Assembly (NCBI GenBank): GCA_031274335.1
Contig: JAISQG010000051.1
Coordinates: 1 to 6,478, forward strand
Direction: 5' to 3'
DNA: 6,478 nucleotides
DNA from: Gracilibacteraceae bacterium
GTDB lineage: Bacteria; Bacillota; Desulfitobacteriia; Desulfitobacteriales; Syntrophobotulaceae
A program made the position numbers and the translations under genes. Shown piece after piece: positions 5,201 through 6,478 of this stretch. The notes below the pieces were generated by a model that was given only the letters and a program-made list of their open reading frames with translations, did not search any database and was not told where the DNA came from. The stretch's first letter is position 1; each line of letters starts with the position of its first letter.

Positions 5201-6386
5201 ACCGCTGACGCTGATTGAAAGCGGCAAAATCGACTATGTTATTTCCACTTCCTCCAAAGGCCGCCTTCCCGAGCGGGACAGCGTGCAAATTCGGCGCAAG
5301 GCAGTGGAGCGCAGCATCCCCTCCCTGACGTCGCTGGACACGGCGAACGCGCTGGCCGACTGCCTGCGCAGCCGTTATTCCGCTCACAGCATCGAGCTGG
5401 TCGATGTGAACCATAAGCGCGCGGGACGGGTGCGGTGCGCGTTCACGAAAATGCAGAGCTGTGGCAATGATTACCTTTTTTTCTATATAAAGGAGGGAAA
5501 GCCGCCTAACCCGGAAGGGCTCAGCGTGCGTCTCTCCGACCGGCGGCGCGGTGTCGGCTGCGACGGCCTTATTTTGATCGGCCCGTCCGCCTGCCCCGGC
5601 GTGGACGCGGTCATGCATATGTTTAACCAGGACGGGAGCGAGGGCCAAATGAGCGGCAACGGCTTGTGCTGCGCCGGCAAATACCTTTACGACAAAAAGA
5701 TTGTGCCGGCAATGACGATGCGGGTGGCGACGAACAGCGGCGTGAAAACCCTGGAGCTCTACACGCAGAACGGGGAAGTGCGATACGCCCGCGTGGAAAT
5801 GGGGCGGCCGGAGTTTGCCCCGGAGCGGATTCCGGCGCTGCCGGACGCTTTCACGCCCCAGGGCAGCTTGTTTCCGGGAACGGAGCCGGAGACGGGCGCG
5901 CGGCCGGAGCGCCTCATGGGCCGGACGCTTCAGGTGGAGGGGCGTGATTTCATCGTCACCTGCCTTTCCCTGGGCAACCCGCATTGCGTCGTTTTTGACC
6001 GGGAGAGGCCCGACGCCGCGGACGGCGATGCCGGCGGCAAGGGCAAGGCGTTTGACCTCGGCGCTTTTGACTTGGCGCACTGGGGCCCGCTGTTTGAATA
6101 CCACGCCGCTTTTCCCCGGCGTGTGAACACGGAATTTGTTCATGTCGTGAACGGGCGCGCCCTGCAGATGCGCGTCTGGGAGCGCGGCAGCGGGGAAACA
6201 TGGGCCTGCGGCACCGGGGCTTGCGCGGCGGCCGTCGCCGCCGTGGAAAACGGTTTCTGCGAGCGCGGCGCCGATATCACGGTCAAACTACCGGGGGGCG
6301 ACGTCATCGTCCGCTATGAGGAAGACGGCCGGGTTTTCATGGTCGGCAGCGCGGAAAAAGCCTTCGAGGGCGAGGTCGAAATCTGA
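2211..6386 (+). CDS. carB: Carbamoyl-phosphate synthase large subunit fused to a DapF-like domain
   Basis: This 1391-residue protein is a full CarB (about 1-1070) joined in frame to a diaminopimelate epimerase-like domain (about 1075-1391). CarB makes carbamoyl phosphate from bicarbonate, ammonia supplied by CarA, and two ATP. The first ATP-grasp half has IGSGPIVIGQAAEFDY near the N-terminus, AFTLGGSGGG (171-180) and EVNPRVSRSS with Glu298 and Asn300. The oligomerisation region spans about 400-550. The second half starts near Val551 (VIVFGSGPIRIGQGIEFDY) and has SYVLGG (706-711) and EVNPRSSR with Glu829 and Asn831. The MGS-like allosteric domain (about 932-1070) has ATAGTAEVL and STSSKGR. CarB alone is normally about 1070 residues, so none of it is missing. 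The tail ELVDVNHKR runs through AGRVR into AFTKMQSCGNDY with no stop codon. Codon use looks uniform across the junction. Lost stop, sequencing error and true fusion cannot be separated here, but the frame stays open for 317 more codons. Confidence 0.95.
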   Translation: MPRDKTIRKVLLIGSGPIVIGQAAEFDYAGTQACRALKEEGLEVVLVNSNPATIMTDRAMADHIYIEPLTADVLKRIIDKEQPDSVLSTLGGQNGLTLSMQLAKEGFLAERGIRLLGAGPETIDKAEDRQIFKDTMISIGQPVIPSIVADNAAAALEFAAEIGYPLIVRPAFTLGGSGGGMAHNERELRETAETGLRLSPIHQVLIEQSVAGWKEIEFEVMRDAAGNAVTICSMENFDPVGVHTGDSIVIAPAVTLSDKEYQMLRSAALDIINALGVEGGCNCQFALHPHSFRYAVIEVNPRVSRSSALASKATGYPIAKVAAKIALGYRLDEIKNAVTGSTYACFEPALDYVVVKLPKWPFDKFIYANRTLGTQMKATGEVMAIGTSFEEVLMKAVRGAEISLSSLRLPALAALAPEDLRAALTRCDDQRLFTVFAALAHGIAPEEIHAVTQIDPWFLHKIARLARLEETLRREGLTPALYREAKVCGYPDEALTELTGEQPPERLRASYKMVDTCGGEFAAETPYFYASYDEENEAEEVIAARRGGKTVIVFGSGPIRIGQGIEFDYASVHCVWALKKAGYDVVIVNNNPETVSTDFDTADRLYFEPLTPEDVWNIIETEKPYAAVVAFGGQTAIKLTRFLDAWGVRILGTPASAIDEAEDRARFEALLEKLDIKRPRGFTALSLDDALRAARRLGYPVLLRPSYVLGGQNMIIAFSDADVREYMEIILAHNPEKPVLIDQYLAGVEVEVDAICDGEDILIPGIMEHIERSGVHSGDSIAVYPPWNLRDDMAQAIEDTTRRLALALNTKGLVNIQYVISDGRLYVIEVNPRSSRTIPYLSKVTDIPMVELAVRAMLGEKLRDMGYGLGLHPAGIYVAVKVPVFSFEKLGNVDTHLGPEMKSTGEVLGLATTMEEALYKGLVAAGYRMKKRGGVFITVRDADKPEIAAIAKKFHELEFTLYATAGTAEVLRDAGLSVVATKKIHEAEAAGRVNFWQPLTLIESGKIDYVISTSSKGRLPERDSVQIRRKAVERSIPSLTSLDTANALADCLRSRYSAHSIELVDVNHKRAGRVRCAFTKMQSCGNDYLFFYIKEGKPPNPEGLSVRLSDRRRGVGCDGLILIGPSACPGVDAVMHMFNQDGSEGQMSGNGLCCAGKYLYDKKIVPAMTMRVATNSGVKTLELYTQNGEVRYARVEMGRPEFAPERIPALPDAFTPQGSLFPGTEPETGARPERLMGRTLQVEGRDFIVTCLSLGNPHCVVFDRERPDAADGDAGGKGKAFDLGAFDLAHWGPLFEYHAAFPRRVNTEFVHVVNGRALQMRVWERGSGETWACGTGACAAAVAAVENGFCERGADITVKLPGGDVIVRYEEDGRVFMVGSAEKAFEGEVEI
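4833..4866 (+). terminator. Weaker terminator-like hairpin inside carB
   Basis: GGCATTTACG (4833-4842) can pair with CGTcAAAgTGCC (4847-4858) around the tetraloop TCGC, giving ten pairs with two single-base bulges (4850 and 4854). Two bases later comes a run of six T (4861-4866). The region encodes GIYVAVKVPVFSF, conserved CarB sequence, so much of it may be dictated by the protein. It could be a chance structure and is much less convincing than the one in carA. Confidence 0.2.
5433..6383 (+). other. DapF-like domain (residues 1075-1391 of the fusion), first catalytic Cys replaced by Ser
   Basis: DapF interconverts LL- and meso-diaminopimelate using two cysteines as acid and base. This domain shows FTKMQSCGNDY with Asn1086, GVGCDGLILI, FNQDGSEGQMSGNG with Asn1139, SLGNPHCVV with His1258, and RGSGETWACGTGACAA with Glu1329 and the second catalytic Cys1333. 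The first catalytic position, normally Cys in CGNG(I/A)RC, is Ser1148 (codon AGC at 5652-5654). The Arg of that motif is replaced by Cys1153, and the following Cys1154 is kept. At about 317 residues it is longer than usual DapF (roughly 270-290). Probable insertions lie around SLFPGTEPETGARPERL and DAADGDAGGKGKAF. The fold and ligand-binding residues seem intact, but ordinary epimerase activity is doubtful. A standalone product would need GTG 5430 as start, which has only a poor ribosome binding site. Confidence 0.88.
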
Positions 6387-6396
6387 CAGAGCTACC

Positions 6397-6411
6397 ACCG
6401 GGGCGGTTTTT
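6397..6411 (+). terminator. Short intrinsic terminator candidate after the carB fusion
   Basis: ACCG (6397-6400) pairs with CGGT (6404-6407) around GGG, and four T follow, the last base of the stem adding a fifth. It lies 11 bases after the stop codon. The stem is short, but the position suits the end of the carAB operon. An outer pairing CTAC (6392-6395) with GTAG (6415-6418) could stabilise it. Confidence 0.4.
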
Positions 6412-6478
6412 GCAGTAGAATCAATTTTCTTATTGTTATTGTTCTTATCGCAAGTATTACTGTGGGCTTATCTATTTT
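6412..6478 (+). other. AT-rich gene-free strip with a possible promoter for a gene beyond the window
   Basis: No reading frame is supported here. The abrupt change to AT-rich sequence resembles the promoter strip at 107-215. A weak promoter candidate is TTGTTA (6433-6438), 16 bases, TATTAC (6455-6460), pointing rightwards. Base composition alone could produce such matches, so the call is tentative. Confidence 0.2.

Noticed and set aside
5490..5497. Perfect ribosome-binding-site-like AAGGAGGG inside the DapF domain
   Set aside because: No ATG, GTG or TTG follows at a usable distance, so it does not mark an internal start. It encodes part of IKEGKP.
4731..6143. Open frame of 470 codons on the minus strand opposite the end of carB and the DapF domain
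   Set aside because: It is antisense to conserved CarB and DapF sequence, has no domain or ribosome binding site that I can see, and looks like a GC-driven shadow.
6416..6421. TAGAAT as a -10 box just after the terminator
   Set aside because: No -35-like sequence is present at suitable spacing, and the box overlaps the possible outer stem of the terminator.

Overview
The window holds one lipoprotein gene followed by a carbamoyl-phosphate synthetase operon whose last gene is unusual. The coding DNA is GC-rich, while the gene-free strips are much more AT-rich. The first gene encodes a lipobox-bearing solute-binding protein, the CarA and CarB sequences read like those of Clostridia, and the window encodes a diaminopimelate (DAP) pathway domain. 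Together these suggest a GC-rich member of the Bacillota (Clostridia-like). This assignment is by recognition only and is moderately confident.

Layout, all genes on the + strand: (1) 1-106 is a G-rich heptamer tandem repeat cut by the window edge. (2) 107-230 is an AT-rich promoter strip with a good sigma-70-type promoter. (3) 231-1037 encodes a periplasmic-binding-protein-like lipoprotein for a polar amino acid or similar solute; no permease or ATPase gene is present in the window. (4) 1038-1120 holds a weak terminator, an extended -10 promoter and a strong ribosome binding site. (5) 1121-2224 is carA, the glutaminase subunit. (6) 2211-6386 overlaps carA by 14 bases and encodes a complete CarB (about 1070 residues) continuing without a stop into a diaminopimelate epimerase-like (DapF) domain of about 317 residues. 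(7) 6387-6478 holds a short terminator-like hairpin and AT-rich DNA with no supported gene.

CarA and CarB together make carbamoyl phosphate from glutamine, bicarbonate and ATP for pyrimidine and arginine synthesis. DapF interconverts LL-DAP and meso-DAP for lysine and peptidoglycan. The main finding is their in-frame fusion. The DapF domain also carries Ser (residue 1148) where the family has its first catalytic Cys, while the second catalytic Cys (1333) is kept. The fused domain may therefore be a changed or inactive epimerase, or a regulatory module attached directly to CarB's allosteric C-terminus.

Two further structural signals stand out. Inside carA (1375-1425) there is a 16-base-pair hairpin followed directly by six T, arranged like an intrinsic terminator within a coding region. 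Just after the CarB/DapF junction there is a T7 run (5476-5482) with stop codons close behind in both alternative frames, so slippage there would yield a nearly CarB-only protein.
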